Below the pieces are notes generated by a model. That model had not been told where the DNA came from. It was given only the letters and a program-made list of their open reading frames with translations, and did no database searches. Shown here piece by piece: positions 7,208 through 16,049 of a stretch of DNA of 64,000 nt (positions within the stretch are counted from its first letter, which is position 1; each line of letters begins with the position of its first letter). The DNA lies in contig NZ_SJUO01000003.1 in the NCBI RefSeq assembly GCF_004336985.1, forward strand, positions 1 to 64,000. The letters are read 5' to 3'. The stretch is from Exiguobacterium sp. SL-9. Lineage in GTDB: Bacteria; Bacillota; Bacilli; Exiguobacteriales; Exiguobacteriaceae. A program made the translations under genes and the position numbers.

Positions 7208-9004
7208 ATGTGTGGAATTGTAGGAATGATTGGGAACACCGGAGCGAAGGAAATCCTTCTCAAAGGTCTTGAAAAACTTGAGTACCGTGGTTATGATTCG
7301 GCAGGTCTTGCTTTGATGCACGATAACGTGAACGTGCATAAAGAAGTCGGTCGGATTGCCGCGCTACGCGAAGTCGTCCCGGCAGAAGTAGACGGATTGA
7401 TTGGAATCGGTCACACACGATGGGCCACACACGGTGTGCCGAGCGTCCCGAACGCCCACCCGCACCAGAGCACGACGGGCCGCTTCACGCTCGTCCACAA
7501 CGGTGTCATCGAGAACGACGAGCAGATCAAGGCGACGCTAGACGTCCCGTTCCTCTCGGAGACGGACACGGAAGTCATCGTCCAGTTGATGGAGAAGAAC
7601 TTCGTCGAACTCGGCGACGTCGAGGCGGCGTTCCGCAAGACGTTGTCTGAGCTCCACGGTTCGTATGCGATCGCGATGATCGACTCAGAGGACCAAGAGC
7701 GCCTCTATATCGGTAAGAACAAGTCACCACTCCTCGTCGGACTCGGCGATGGCACGTTCAACGTCGTGGCGTCTGACGCGATGGCGATGCTCCAAGTGAC
7801 GGACCAGTACCTCGAACTCCACGACGGCGAGATCGTCATCTTGACGCGCGAATCGGCGACGATCAAGACACTCGACGGCGAAGTCCTCGAACGTGCACCG
7901 TACACGGCCGAGATCGATGCGTCAGACATCGAGAAGGGCACGTACGCGCACTACATGTTGAAGGAGATGGACGAGCAACCGGCCGTCATCCGTAACATCA
8001 TCCAACATTACCAGAACGAAGCCGGTGACATCGAGCTCACAGAAGGCGTGCGCTCGCTCGTCTCGGAAGCCGACCGCATCTATATCGTCGCTTGCGGTAC
8101 GAGCTACCACGCCGGTCTCGTCGGCAAGCAATTGATTGAGCGCGTCGCAGGTGTGCCGACAGAAGTGCACGTCGCGTCAGAATTCGGTTACAACATGCCG
8201 CTCCTCACTGAGAAGCCGTTGTTCCTCTTCATCTCACAATCAGGTGAGACAGCGGACAGCCGTGCCGTCCTCGTCGAAGTGAAGAAGCGCGGTTACAAGG
8301 CGCTCACACTCACGAACGTTGCCGGTTCGACACTCTCGCGTGAAGCGAACGAGACGATGCTCCTCCACGCCGGCCCAGAAATCGCGGTCGCGTCGACGAA
8401 AGCATACACGGCCCAAATCGCCGTGCTCGCGATCCTCGCGTATGATATCGCCCGCGCGAACGGCAAAAAGCTTCCGTTTGACCTTATGACAGAACTCGCG
8501 CGTATCGCGACGATCATGGATTCGGTCATGGCTCAAAAAGAAATCTTTGAGCAATTGGCAGACAAGTTCTTGAAAGAGTCACGCAACGCGTTCTTCCTCG
8601 GTCGTGGAATGGATTCATACGTTGGTCTCGAAGGTGCCCTCAAGCTCAAAGAGATTTCGTATATCCAAGCAGAAGGCTACCCAGGTGGAGAACTCAAGCA
8701 CGGACCGATCGCCTTGATTGAAGACGGCACACCGGTCATCACGCTCGTCTCGCAACCGAACACGCACCTCAACATCCGCGGAAACATCAAGGAAGTTGTC
8801 GCCCGTGGCGCTGTTGCCTGCACGATCTCGATGGAAGGGATGGAACACGAGAGTGATGCATTCGTCTTGCCACGTGTCGAGCCACTCCTCACACCGCTCG
8901 TGACGGTATTACCACTTCAACTCATCTCGTATTACGCGGCACTTGCGCGTGATTGCGATGTCGACAAGCCACGTAATTTGGCGAAGTCAGTCACAGTAGA
9001 ATAA
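7208..9004 (+). CDS. glmS: Glutamine-fructose-6-phosphate aminotransferase GlmS
   Basis: Makes glucosamine-6-phosphate from fructose-6-phosphate and glutamine, the first step to UDP-GlcNAc. The protein begins MCGIVG, giving an N-terminal nucleophile Cys after Met removal; the glutaminase domain covers about residues 1-225 ([16 protein letters not shown]), followed by two SIS isomerase domains ([23 protein letters not shown]) and the C-terminal [12 protein letters not shown] signature. 598 residues, full length. AAGGGAG lies upstream of the ATG. Expression is set by the upstream ribozyme and promoter. Its central part uses AAG and GC-ending codons more than its neighbours, consistent with high expression. 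Confidence 0.97.
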   Translation: MCGIVGMIGNTGAKEILLKGLEKLEYRGYDSAGLALMHDNVNVHKEVGRIAALREVVPAEVDGLIGIGHTRWATHGVPSVPNAHPHQSTTGRFTLVHNGVIENDEQIKATLDVPFLSETDTEVIVQLMEKNFVELGDVEAAFRKTLSELHGSYAIAMIDSEDQERLYIGKNKSPLLVGLGDGTFNVVASDAMAMLQVTDQYLELHDGEIVILTRESATIKTLDGEVLERAPYTAEIDASDIEKGTYAHYMLKEMDEQPAVIRNIIQHYQNEAGDIELTEGVRSLVSEADRIYIVACGTSYHAGLVGKQLIERVAGVPTEVHVASEFGYNMPLLTEKPLFLFISQSGETADSRAVLVEVKKRGYKALTLTNVAGSTLSREANETMLLHAGPEIAVASTKAYTAQIAVLAILAYDIARANGKKLPFDLMTELARIATIMDSVMAQKEIFEQLADKFLKESRNAFFLGRGMDSYVGLEGALKLKEISYIQAEGYPGGELKHGPIALIEDGTPVITLVSQPNTHLNIRGNIKEVVARGAVACTISMEGMEHESDAFVLPRVEPLLTPLVTVLPLQLISYYAALARDCDVDKPRNLAKSVTVE

Positions 9005-9010
9005 ATAATG

Positions 9011-9041
9011 GGCCAAGATCTTTCGGGATCTTGGCTTTTTG
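9011..9041 (+). terminator. Intrinsic terminator of glmS
   Basis: 9-bp perfect stem GCCAAGATC/GATCTTGGC with a short loop and T-run, directly behind the stop. Confidence 0.9.
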
Positions 9042-9082
9042 TATCAAACGGATAACAAATCATCGCAGGGATTTCAAGGATA

Positions 9083-9108
9083 AACCTCAGAATATCCTGA
9101 GGTTTTTA
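9083..9108 (+). terminator. Second hairpin terminator downstream of glmS
   Basis: 8-bp stem AACCTCAG/CTGAGGTT with 6-base loop and TTTTTATTT. It lies in the otherwise empty 150 bases between glmS and the next gene and may act as a backup terminator. Confidence 0.6.
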
Positions 9109-9190
9109 TTTATTAACGATGATTATTTATTGATAAACAATAAAAAGAGGATTATGATGAAGGCATCAAACGAGGTGAGGTGTCTGCATC

Positions 9191-9670
9191 ATGAAACGAG
9201 AGACGGTTTTTTTACGGTTGGCCGTATTCGTTCTGGCTGTTCCGATTGTGGCAGCCTGCTTGTTTTTGCTTCCGTACATTTGGCGCGAGGCGGTCGAGAG
9301 TGGGAGTTGGATTGAAGACTCGATTCGTCCAATCGTGATCGGCATGTATGGATCGGCCATCCCGTTCTTTATCGCCCTGTTCCAAACGTTCAGGCTGCTC
9401 CGGTTGATTGACCGCGACGAAGGGTTCTCCTATCGGGCTGTTCAATCACTCCGCGCGATCAAGTTTTGTGCGTTGGCGATCACCGCCGTCTACATTGGGA
9501 CGCTCCCGTTTTTCTACTGGTTCGCCGAACGAGATGACGCGCCGGGGTTCCTCCTGATCGGGCTCGTCCTCGTGTTTGCCGCGTTTGTCGTCGCCGTGTT
9601 TGCGGAGCTGTTACAGAAGCTATTGAAGCGAGCCATCGATTTGAAGCAAGAAAATGATTTGACGGTCTGA
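9191..9670 (+). CDS. DUF2975 family membrane protein
   Basis: 159-residue integral membrane protein with four predicted helices (about residues 8-30, 50-68, 90-112 and 122-145). The size, topology and the small Cro/C1-type regulator directly downstream are typical of DUF2975 proteins (YoaS-like), whose molecular function is not known. The ATG follows GAGGTGAGG. It ends 10 bases before the regulator, so both are likely co-transcribed. Function inferred from family pattern only. Confidence 0.75.
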   Translation: MKRETVFLRLAVFVLAVPIVAACLFLLPYIWREAVESGSWIEDSIRPIVIGMYGSAIPFFIALFQTFRLLRLIDRDEGFSYRAVQSLRAIKFCALAITAVYIGTLPFFYWFAERDDAPGFLLIGLVLVFAAFVVAVFAELLQKLLKRAIDLKQENDLTV

Positions 9671-9680
9671 GGTGAGATAG

Positions 9681-9887
9681 ATGGCGATTATCGTAAATCT
9701 TGATGTGATGTTGGCAAAACGAAAAATGAGTGTGACCGAGCTGTCTGAAAAAGTGGGCATTACGATGGCGAACTTATCGATTTTGAAGACCGGCAAAGCG
9801 AAAGCAATCCGCTTCTCAACGCTTGAAGCAATCTGTCAGGCGCTAGACTGTCAGCCAGGCGACATTTTAGAATATCGGGAAGACTGA
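9681..9887 (+). CDS. Cro/C1-type helix-turn-helix regulator (YozG-like)
   Basis: 68-residue protein that is almost entirely one HTH domain: MSVTELSEKVGITMANLSILK forms the helix-turn-helix, ending in the typical LEAICQALDCQPGDILEY. This subclass is regularly paired with a DUF2975 membrane protein, which precedes it here, so it probably controls that unit. GAGGTGAG is the ribosome binding site. A terminator follows four bases after the stop. Confidence 0.85.
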   Translation: MAIIVNLDVMLAKRKMSVTELSEKVGITMANLSILKTGKAKAIRFSTLEAICQALDCQPGDILEYRED

Positions 9888-9890
9888 TGG

Positions 9891-9913
9891 ACAGGGCGCT
9901 TGCCCTGTTTTTT
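9891..9913 (+). terminator. Intrinsic terminator of the DUF2975-HTH pair
   Basis: Stem ACAGGGC/GCCCTGT with GCTT loop and six T. Confidence 0.88.
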
Positions 9914-9922
9914 CATTGGACT

Positions 9923-9948
9923 TGAAACATTTTCCATCGTGTTGCGTA
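9923..9948 (+). promoter_or_regulatory. SigW-type promoter of the DUF975 gene
   Basis: TGAAAC (9923-9928), 16-base spacer, CGTA (9945-9948), 36 bases before the gene start. It is an exact match to the SigW consensus and to the promoter upstream of sigW in this window. Confidence 0.72.
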
Positions 9949-9983
9949 TAAGACAAGAAAGACGAATGAAAAGAGGAAGCGAT

Positions 9984-10670
9984 ATGGTGCATACATGGAA
10001 TGAACGGGCGCATGAAGCGTTAAAAGGAAAGACAGGATTGTTACTCATTTGGTCGTTTGCCTGCTCCGTGATGTTAGAGCTGGGGTTGATGGTAGACCCG
10101 ACTTATTACGGTTTGACGGTGGAGTCAGTGCCGTTGGCTATCCTCAGCCTAGGTGGGATCTTATTTTATATCGCCCTCTATCCAATTAATGTCGGATACA
10201 ACTGGCTCATCTTAAAAACGGTACGAGAGCAACCGGTTCGCTGGAGTGATGTGTTGGATCCGTTTCGTCACCGCTATGGAAAGCATTTGCTCGCGACAAT
10301 TCTCATCTTATTTTTCCAAGTGTTGTGGACATTGTTGCTCGTCATACCAGGAATCATGAAGTATTTCTCGTATGCGTTCACATACTTCATCTTACGCGAC
10401 GAACCAGAACTGTCTGCTACAGAGGCGATCACAAAATCGAGAACGATGATGCGTGGACAAAAGTGGGATGCGTTCAAACTCATTTTGCCATTCGTCCCGA
10501 TGTATCTAGTCGGTTTGATTTTTTATATGCAACTTGATTTAGTCATCCTCGGGTCATGGATTTTCCTCGTCGCACTAGCACTCATCCGCCCGTTCATCGT
10601 CAGTCGTTTCGCTGTCATGTATGAAGATGCGCGCCACGAATATGACGAGCAGTGGAATCGCTCGGCTTGA
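9984..10670 (+). CDS. DUF975 family membrane protein
   Basis: 228-residue integral membrane protein with about six hydrophobic helices. The N-terminus WNERAHEALKGK, the central LLVIPGIMKYFSYAFTYFIL and the RDEPELSATEAITKSRTMMRG segment are the marks of the DUF975 family, whose function is unknown. ATG-9984 is preceded by AGAGGAAG; an upstream ATG at 9966 has no ribosome binding site. The promoter at 9923-9948 matches the SigW consensus, so the protein is probably made during envelope stress. Confidence 0.82.
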   Translation: MVHTWNERAHEALKGKTGLLLIWSFACSVMLELGLMVDPTYYGLTVESVPLAILSLGGILFYIALYPINVGYNWLILKTVREQPVRWSDVLDPFRHRYGKHLLATILILFFQVLWTLLLVIPGIMKYFSYAFTYFILRDEPELSATEAITKSRTMMRGQKWDAFKLILPFVPMYLVGLIFYMQLDLVILGSWIFLVALALIRPFIVSRFAVMYEDARHEYDEQWNRSA

Positions 10671-10703
10671 AGCGCATCGGTTCCGGCGACGAGTGCTCGG
10701 TCA

Positions 10704-10712
10704 TGATACAAT
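10704..10712 (+). promoter_or_regulatory. Extended -10 promoter of FAD oxidoreductase gene
   Basis: TGATACAAT: TACAAT at 10707-10712 with TG upstream, 26 bases before the gene start. No clear -35. Confidence 0.4.
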
Positions 10713-10737
10713 CTTCCTGACAGAAGGGGGAATGAAC

Positions 10738-11667
10738 ATGAACATCGGCATTATCGGAGCGGGATTGAGTGGGATTGTCGCAGCACGCGACCTTGCCCGT
10801 CACGGTCATACGGTTGAACTGATTGAAAAGAGTCGGAGCGTCGGGGGACGCTTGGCGACGAGACGGATCGGTGACGGCAAAGCCGATCACGGGGCGGTCT
10901 ATTTCACCGTACGCGGGGAAGCGCTCAAACAAGATGTCGCCGACTGGCAGACGAAAGGGTGGGTTAACGTGTGGTACACCGACCCGTATCCACGCTACGT
11001 CGCCGTCGACGGGATGAACGCCTTGGCCAAACGATTGGCCGACGGCTTGACTGTCCAGTTGAACGAGCGGGCCGAGACAATCACAATAGGAGATGACCAG
11101 GTCCGCGTCCAGACGGATGTGACGACGCGGCAGTATGACCGTCTCCTCATCACATCACCATTGCCGCAGACGCTCGACTTACTCGCAGATTTGCCGGTCG
11201 ATACGGCGTTGCATGGATTGACCTACGCCCCGACGTTCGTCGGCTTGTTCGAGTTCGCTAACGAGGCTTCCATCGGTCCGGACGGGATACGCGATACGGA
11301 CTTGGTGCCGGGACTGCTGAAAGTCATCAACAACCGCCAAAAAGGCATCTCAGCGACCGAACTCGTCAGCATCTATATGGACGAGTCGTGGAGCGAGGAG
11401 TGGTATGACCGAACGGACGAGGACACGCTTCGTGAGATTGAGCGGCTGTTACAAACGGTGACAGGGTCGGCCGTGATTCAATCGAGACAGTTGAAACGGT
11501 GGCGTTATGCTCAGGCGACCGACGTCTGGCACGAGCCGTTCTATCAAGTGAACGACCACATCTACTTGGCCGGTGACGTCTTTCTCGAACCGGACGACGC
11601 CTCAGGTCGAACGCGGTTCGAGAGCGCGTACGTCTCAGGACTCCGCGTTGCGGAAGCGATGCGCTAA
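10738..11667 (+). CDS. NAD(P)/FAD-dependent amine-oxidase-like oxidoreductase
   Basis: 309-residue flavoprotein with an N-terminal Rossmann dinucleotide site GAGLSG (residues 6-11), an acidic residue ending strand 2 (ELIEKS) and the downstream GGRLATRR motif of the renalase/FAD-dependent oxidoreductase group. The C-terminus has YLAGDVF, the second FAD contact. The substrate is not predictable. ATG-10738 is chosen because AGAAGGGGGA lies seven bases upstream; ATG-10732 is too close to it. Followed by its own terminator, so it is a single-gene unit. Confidence 0.85.
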   Translation: MNIGIIGAGLSGIVAARDLARHGHTVELIEKSRSVGGRLATRRIGDGKADHGAVYFTVRGEALKQDVADWQTKGWVNVWYTDPYPRYVAVDGMNALAKRLADGLTVQLNERAETITIGDDQVRVQTDVTTRQYDRLLITSPLPQTLDLLADLPVDTALHGLTYAPTFVGLFEFANEASIGPDGIRDTDLVPGLLKVINNRQKGISATELVSIYMDESWSEEWYDRTDEDTLREIERLLQTVTGSAVIQSRQLKRWRYAQATDVWHEPFYQVNDHIYLAGDVFLEPDDASGRTRFESAYVSGLRVAEAMR

Positions 11668-11689
11668 ACCTTCTTCGGAAGGTTTTTTT
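11667..11689 (+). terminator. Intrinsic terminator after the FAD oxidoreductase
   Basis: 7-bp stem AACCTTC/GAAGGTT closed by a TTCG tetraloop and followed by seven T. Confidence 0.88.
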
Positions 11690-11739
11690 CATGACCGTGC
11701 CGAATAGTCAGACATATGAATTGGAGAGGGGAATCAGGT

Positions 11740-12213
11740 ATGGGGATGATTGGCGCATATATGCGAATATCGGCCGAAGAGTTGACAGGACTGCTCCAAG
11801 AGCCGGACCGCTTCGAGCAACTGTTGGAAGATGAGGAACGACAGACTGATATCGATAAGTCGTGGCACGGCCTTTACTTTCTATTGACCGGGGCGACCGA
11901 TTTGGACGAGATTGACCGCCATTCGCTCGGCAAGGCTGTTTTTGGAGGCGATGTCATCGACAAGGAGACGGGCATCGCCTATTTGACGCCGGGAGAAGTG
12001 GAAGACTTGTCGACGCGGCTTCAATACATTGAGTTGGACGCGCTCGAAGCGCGGTACGACGTCACGACGATGAACGAGCAGGAACTGTATCCGTTTGAAC
12101 GTGAGTGGGGACTTGAGGAGAAACAGTACTTATTTGACCAGTTCGATGAATTGAAACGGGTCTTCGCCCAGGCGGCGCGAGAGCGGGAGGCGCTCATCAC
12201 ATGGATCGGGTAA
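11740..12213 (+). CDS. DUF1877 family protein
   Basis: 157-residue protein beginning MGMIGAYMRIS, the hallmark of DUF1877 (YfbM-like). The HSLGKAVFGGDVID and YLTPGEVEDL segments are also family features. Likely soluble; function unknown. ATG-11740 preceded by GAGAGGGG is preferred over the open frame reaching to 11716. Its end overlaps the start of the GNAT gene by 13 bases, indicating coupled expression. Confidence 0.85.
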   Translation: MGMIGAYMRISAEELTGLLQEPDRFEQLLEDEERQTDIDKSWHGLYFLLTGATDLDEIDRHSLGKAVFGGDVIDKETGIAYLTPGEVEDLSTRLQYIELDALEARYDVTTMNEQELYPFEREWGLEEKQYLFDQFDELKRVFAQAAREREALITWIG

Positions 12214-12704
12214 GCGTAAAGGCGATCCGTCTTCAAGATGAGGCGTTGTTGTACGCGTTCGAATGCGCGAACCGAACATATTTCGAGCGTTCCGTGCCGA
12301 GCCGAGGCGACGCCTACTATGAGCCGGAATCGTTTCATCAGGCGTTACAGCAACTCTTGAGCGAACAGGCGAACGGGGACGGATGCTACTACTTGATTTG
12401 GCGCGACGACACAATCGTCGGGCGTCTGAACGTGCATCATACCGATACCGACACCGGTTCGGTCGGGTACCGGGTCGGGGCGGAGCATGGGGGACGCGGG
12501 TATGCCACGGCGGCCCTGCGACAATTGTTGACGTTCGAGTTGCCTGGCTTCAATCGATTGAGGGCCGAGACGACGAGCGACAATGTGGCATCGCAGCACG
12601 TATTATTGCGTGCCGGCTTTAAACGTGACGGCGAGGCACGACAGATGGAATGGGCAGGACGAACGCTGACGTTTTATACATATGTGTATCAAAACGACCG
12701 ATGA
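12201..12704 (+). CDS. GNAT acetyltransferase, RimJ/RimL type
   Basis: 167-residue GNAT fold protein. The acetyl-CoA-binding segment VGAEHGGRGYATAALRQLL (about residues 92-110) and the following NRLRAETTSDNVASQHVLLRAGF match the RimJ/RimL group that acetylates protein N-termini or small amines; the target is unknown. Its start lies inside the DUF1877 gene end. The stop codon is embedded in the long terminator hairpin that follows. Confidence 0.88.
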   Translation: MDRVSVKAIRLQDEALLYAFECANRTYFERSVPSRGDAYYEPESFHQALQQLLSEQANGDGCYYLIWRDDTIVGRLNVHHTDTDTGSVGYRVGAEHGGRGYATAALRQLLTFELPGFNRLRAETTSDNVASQHVLLRAGFKRDGEARQMEWAGRTLTFYTYVYQNDR

Positions 12705-12729
12705 AGGAGCAACTTCATCGGTCGTTTTA
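12691..12729 (+). terminator. Long-stem terminator after the GNAT gene
   Basis: 16-bp perfect stem AAAACGACCGATGAAG/CTTCATCGGTCGTTTT with a GAGCAA loop, overlapping the stop codon. Symmetric A and T ends could make it bidirectional. Confidence 0.85.
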
Positions 12730-12730
12730 G

Positions 12731-12787
12731 TTGACGTCTATTAGTTTAGGGCATAAACTATCCTTATCTAGTTTAGGGGGTAAACCA
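12731..12787 (+). promoter_or_regulatory. Promoter with tandem MarR operators
   Basis: TTGACG (12731-12736) with TAAACT 17 bases downstream as a -10. A perfect dyad TAGTTTA-GGGCA-TAAACTA covers 12742-12760 and overlaps the -10; a second copy TAGTTTA-GGGGG-TAAACCA covers 12769-12787, 27 bases apart start to start, and overlaps the ribosome binding site of the MarR gene. The arrangement indicates autorepression of the MarR-MMPL operon. Confidence 0.65.
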
Positions 12788-12790
12788 ATT

Positions 12791-13234
12791 ATGAAAGAAT
12801 TGATGCGGGAAGCCGTCCAACTGTTCGAGGAAGTCATGTTCCAAGGTGCAGAGCATGTCATCGAGGCGATGGAAGGTGACGTCTGGCATGACTATTCGCG
12901 AGAACAACTGCAGCTGCTCAAGTTACTTGAACAGTTCGGACCAATCCCGGCTGGACAGCTGGCACAGAAACAAGGTGTGCATAAGAGCGCCGTTTCGAAC
13001 CGCTTAAAAAAACTCGTCGACAAAGACCTTGTCGTCAGTCGGCGTGGTCAAGACCAACGCGAGCGATTGATTGAATTGACGGAGGCCGGACATCGCGTTG
13101 TCAAAGAAGCGGATGCTGCCGTCTACCGTTACGTCGAGTCGCTACTCGACGGGAAAATAGATGAGACAGAAATCGAACAGTTCGTCCGGACGTTCCGGAA
13201 AATTAAACAACTGCTTCGAATTGGGGAGGAATAA
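12791..13234 (+). CDS. MarR family transcriptional regulator
   Basis: 147-residue winged-helix regulator. The DNA-binding part contains GQLAQKQGVHKSAVSNRLKKL (helix-turn-helix) and the wing VVSRRGQDQRERLIELTEAG. The start ATG-12791 is downstream of AGGGGGT, which is itself part of the second operator dyad. Three bases separate it from the MMPL exporter gene, so it most likely represses that exporter and itself until a ligand is bound. The ligand is unknown. Confidence 0.9.
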   Translation: MKELMREAVQLFEEVMFQGAEHVIEAMEGDVWHDYSREQLQLLKLLEQFGPIPAGQLAQKQGVHKSAVSNRLKKLVDKDLVVSRRGQDQRERLIELTEAGHRVVKEADAAVYRYVESLLDGKIDETEIEQFVRTFRKIKQLLRIGEE

Positions 13235-13237
13235 CAC

Positions 13238-15898
13238 GTGCAGAAAATCATTCAATGGCGATGGGGAATCTTAATCGGTCTCATCGTCTTGACGGCCGCC
13301 TTATTTGTGGCGGCACCGAATTTGACGAAGCAGGCCGAGCAAGCCGGCAGCTTCCAATTATCCGAGGACATGGACTCGCAGCGGGCGCAGGACATCTTGA
13401 ACGCCGCTGGAAAGAGCGACAAGACGATTTCGCTCGTCTATGAGTTCGAAACGCTCGGTGACGCCGAACGGGATGATATTTCCCGGGTCATCGATGAGAT
13501 GAAGCAGGCGAGTCCAATCGTCAAAGATGTGCTCAATCCGTTTGAAAACGAAGAAACGGAAGCGCAACTCGTATCTGAGGACGGACGGATCGTGCTCGTT
13601 CCGATCACGGTCGAGGGATCAATGGAAGACATCAATGCTTTCGCGGATGACGTGCGAGCAGACATTCTCCCGGAAGATGAGACAGTTTACATCACCGGTG
13701 AAGAAATCATCAACAACGATGTGAACTTGAGTGCACAGGAAGGCTTGAAAAAGACGGAGATCATCACGGTCGTGCTCATTTTTGGCCTGCTTCTACTCGT
13801 GTTCCGCTCAATCGTGACGCCGTTCATCCCGCTCATTGCGGTCGGATTCACGTATCTCTTAAGCCAATCATTCGTTGCATTCTTCGTCGATTGGTTCGGC
13901 TTCCCGGTCTCGAACTACACGCAAATCTTCCTCGTGGCCATCTTGTTCGGAATCGGGACCGACTATTGTATTCTTCTTCTCAGCCGCTATAAAGAAGAAC
14001 TCAGTGCCGGTCACGCGATTGAAGATGCCATTGTCAACACGTACAAGACGGCAGGGCGGACGGTTTTGATCAGCGGTCTCGCCGTGTTCGTCGGTTTCGC
14101 GGCCATCGGTTTTGCCGATTTCCCAATCTTCAAATCGGCCGTCGCCGTCGCGGTCGGGATTGCCGTCCTTTTGCTCATCTTGTTCACGGTTGTGCCGTTC
14201 TTTATGGCGACGCTCAAGCATCGCTTGTTCTGGCCATCGAAGAAGGCGGGCGAGCACCACGACAGCCGCCTTTGGGCCGGATTCAGCCGCATCTCGGTCA
14301 ATCGACCGTTCGTCTCAATCCTCGTCGTCGCATTGATTACCGTACCGGTGCTGTTCACATATGATGACGCCCGTTCGTTCAATACGGTCGATGAGATTGG
14401 TGACGATTACGATTCAGTGCGCGGCCTCAACTTGATTTCGGAAGGGTTCGGACAAGGCGAGTCACTTCCGGTCCAAGTCATTTTGAAACAAGAGAGTGCG
14501 CTGTCTGAAGCCGATATTCCGTACATCGAGAAGTTCTCGAATGAACTTGAACAGATCGATGGGGTGAGCGGTGTTCGTTCCGTGACGCGTCCGACCGGTG
14601 ACGTCATCGATGACTTTTACGTCGATACACAGCTCGAACAGGTGAGTGCTGGGCTGACAGAGGCTGAGACTGGTCTCGGTGACGTCCAGGACGGACTCGC
14701 GCAAGTCGAATCTGGGCTTGAGGCGGTCGTCGGACAATTGCCGGCCGGTTCAACAAACGCCGGCGCCCCGCTCGCGGAAGCGGCAGCAGGACTCGGCCAG
14801 TTGAACGCGCAACTCGGGTTGATTAGTCAAGGTCTCACGTCTTCGCAAAACATCCCTGCGGCCGTGGCGGGACTCGGACAAGTGTCTGCCGGTCTCGGTC
14901 AAATCGAGGCGGGCATCAATGAAGCTGCTGCGGCGTTGACGGCACAAGGCGCCCAAGCCGGAGAACTCGGGACAGGACTCGGACAACTCGCTGCGGGTGT
15001 CGGAGAAGCAAACGCGGGGCTCGCTCAAATTGAGGCGGGTATCAATGACGCGGCGGCATTCCTATCAGACTTGAGTAGTTCTGATAGTCTGCGCGACACA
15101 GGCGTTTACCTACCGGAAGGGACGCTTACGTCAGAGGAGTTCGCCCCGGCGGTCGAGCGCTACGTGTTTGCCGACGGGACGGCGACACAGCTCGAGGTGA
15201 TCCTCGAGATGGACCCTTACTCACCGGAAGCAATCGATACGGTCGAGACCGTGAAAGCGACGATGGACCGGGTCGTCACAGATACGCCGTTCGCGGATGC
15301 GACGATTGGATATGCCGGCATCTCGAGTATTAACAGCGACTTGAACGAGACGTCGACGAACGACTTTAATCGGACGGTCGCCATCATGCTCGTGACGCTG
15401 TTCATAGTGTTGACGGTATTGTTCCGCTCGATGATCATGCCGCTCTATATGATTGGTTCGCTCTTACTGACGTATTACACGTCAGCAGCCATCACGGAGC
15501 TCATCTTCGTGGAAGGACTCGGTTACGACGGTATCAGTTGGGCCGTTCCGTTCTTCGGGTTCGTCATGCTGATTGCCCTCGGCATCGACTATTCAATCTT
15601 CTTGCTTGATCGATTCCGCGAAGAATCGATCAATGGGATGACGGTACGTGATGCGCTCGTCCATTCGATGACGAAGATGGGCACAGTCATCATGACCGCC
15701 GCCGTCATCCTCGCCGGGACGTTCGGAGCGATGATCCCGTCGGGCGTGCTCAGTCTCGTCCAAATCGCGACGATCGTCATCACTGGACTGTTGCTGTACG
15801 GATTGATCGTGTTGCCGTTGCTCATCCCAGCGATCACCGTATCGTTCGGCGACGGTGTCTGGTGGCCGTTCAAACGAAAAGTTAAAGATAGGGAATAG
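13238..15898 (+). CDS. MMPL/RND-type exporter with Gly-Leu repeat domain
   Basis: 886-residue transporter with the MMPL duplication: one N-terminal helix, an extracytoplasmic loop, six helices (about 175-365), a second long loop, and six more helices (about 710-880). Motifs GIGTDYCILLLSRYKEEL and GIDYSIFLLDRFREE mark the two halves. The second loop carries low-complexity repeats of the type AGLGQ(V/L)xAGL at about residues 466-610, as in YhgE/Pip and some MMPL proteins. GTG start eight bases after GGGGAGGA. Probably exports a lipid or amphiphilic drug; the MarR gene upstream suggests induction by a small molecule. Confidence 0.9.
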   Translation: MQKIIQWRWGILIGLIVLTAALFVAAPNLTKQAEQAGSFQLSEDMDSQRAQDILNAAGKSDKTISLVYEFETLGDAERDDISRVIDEMKQASPIVKDVLNPFENEETEAQLVSEDGRIVLVPITVEGSMEDINAFADDVRADILPEDETVYITGEEIINNDVNLSAQEGLKKTEIITVVLIFGLLLLVFRSIVTPFIPLIAVGFTYLLSQSFVAFFVDWFGFPVSNYTQIFLVAILFGIGTDYCILLLSRYKEELSAGHAIEDAIVNTYKTAGRTVLISGLAVFVGFAAIGFADFPIFKSAVAVAVGIAVLLLILFTVVPFFMATLKHRLFWPSKKAGEHHDSRLWAGFSRISVNRPFVSILVVALITVPVLFTYDDARSFNTVDEIGDDYDSVRGLNLISEGFGQGESLPVQVILKQESALSEADIPYIEKFSNELEQIDGVSGVRSVTRPTGDVIDDFYVDTQLEQVSAGLTEAETGLGDVQDGLAQVESGLEAVVGQLPAGSTNAGAPLAEAAAGLGQLNAQLGLISQGLTSSQNIPAAVAGLGQVSAGLGQIEAGINEAAAALTAQGAQAGELGTGLGQLAAGVGEANAGLAQIEAGINDAAAFLSDLSSSDSLRDTGVYLPEGTLTSEEFAPAVERYVFADGTATQLEVILEMDPYSPEAIDTVETVKATMDRVVTDTPFADATIGYAGISSINSDLNETSTNDFNRTVAIMLVTLFIVLTVLFRSMIMPLYMIGSLLLTYYTSAAITELIFVEGLGYDGISWAVPFFGFVMLIALGIDYSIFLLDRFREESINGMTVRDALVHSMTKMGTVIMTAAVILAGTFGAMIPSGVLSLVQIATIVITGLLLYGLIVLPLLIPAITVSFGDGVWWPFKRKVKDRE

Positions 15899-15914
15899 GG
15901 TTTAGGATGCACGG

Positions 15915-15944
15915 ACAGCACAACGACGGTTGTGCTGTTTTTTT
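15915..15944 (+). terminator. Intrinsic terminator of the MarR-MMPL operon
   Basis: Perfect 10-bp stem ACAGCACAAC/GTTGTGCTGT with GACG loop and seven T. Confidence 0.9.
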
Positions 15945-15983
15945 ACGTTTAGTCAATGTCAACAAAACGGAGAAGAGCGAGCT

Positions 15984-16009
15984 TAAGATTTTAAAAAATG
16001 GACCGAAAT
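15984..16009 (+). promoter_or_regulatory. Possible SigD (flagellar) promoter of chemoreceptor gene
   Basis: TAAG (15984-15987), 14-base spacer, ACCGAAAT (16002-16009), resembling TAAA-N15-GCCGATAT. Position 41 bases before a chemoreceptor gene makes a motility sigma factor plausible; the match is imperfect. Confidence 0.4.
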
Positions 16010-16049
16010 ATAAGATAGACCTTAATTTTATTGAAAGTAGGCAACAAGT

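Noticed and set aside
9031-9315. 94-codon frame after glmS
   Set aside because: It covers the glmS terminator and overlaps the DUF2975 gene in another frame; no ribosome binding site.
10722-10740. Shared string GGGGGAATGAACATG at 10726 and 30674 as a regulatory repeat
   Set aside because: It is simply a strong ribosome binding site followed by ATGAACATG in both places.
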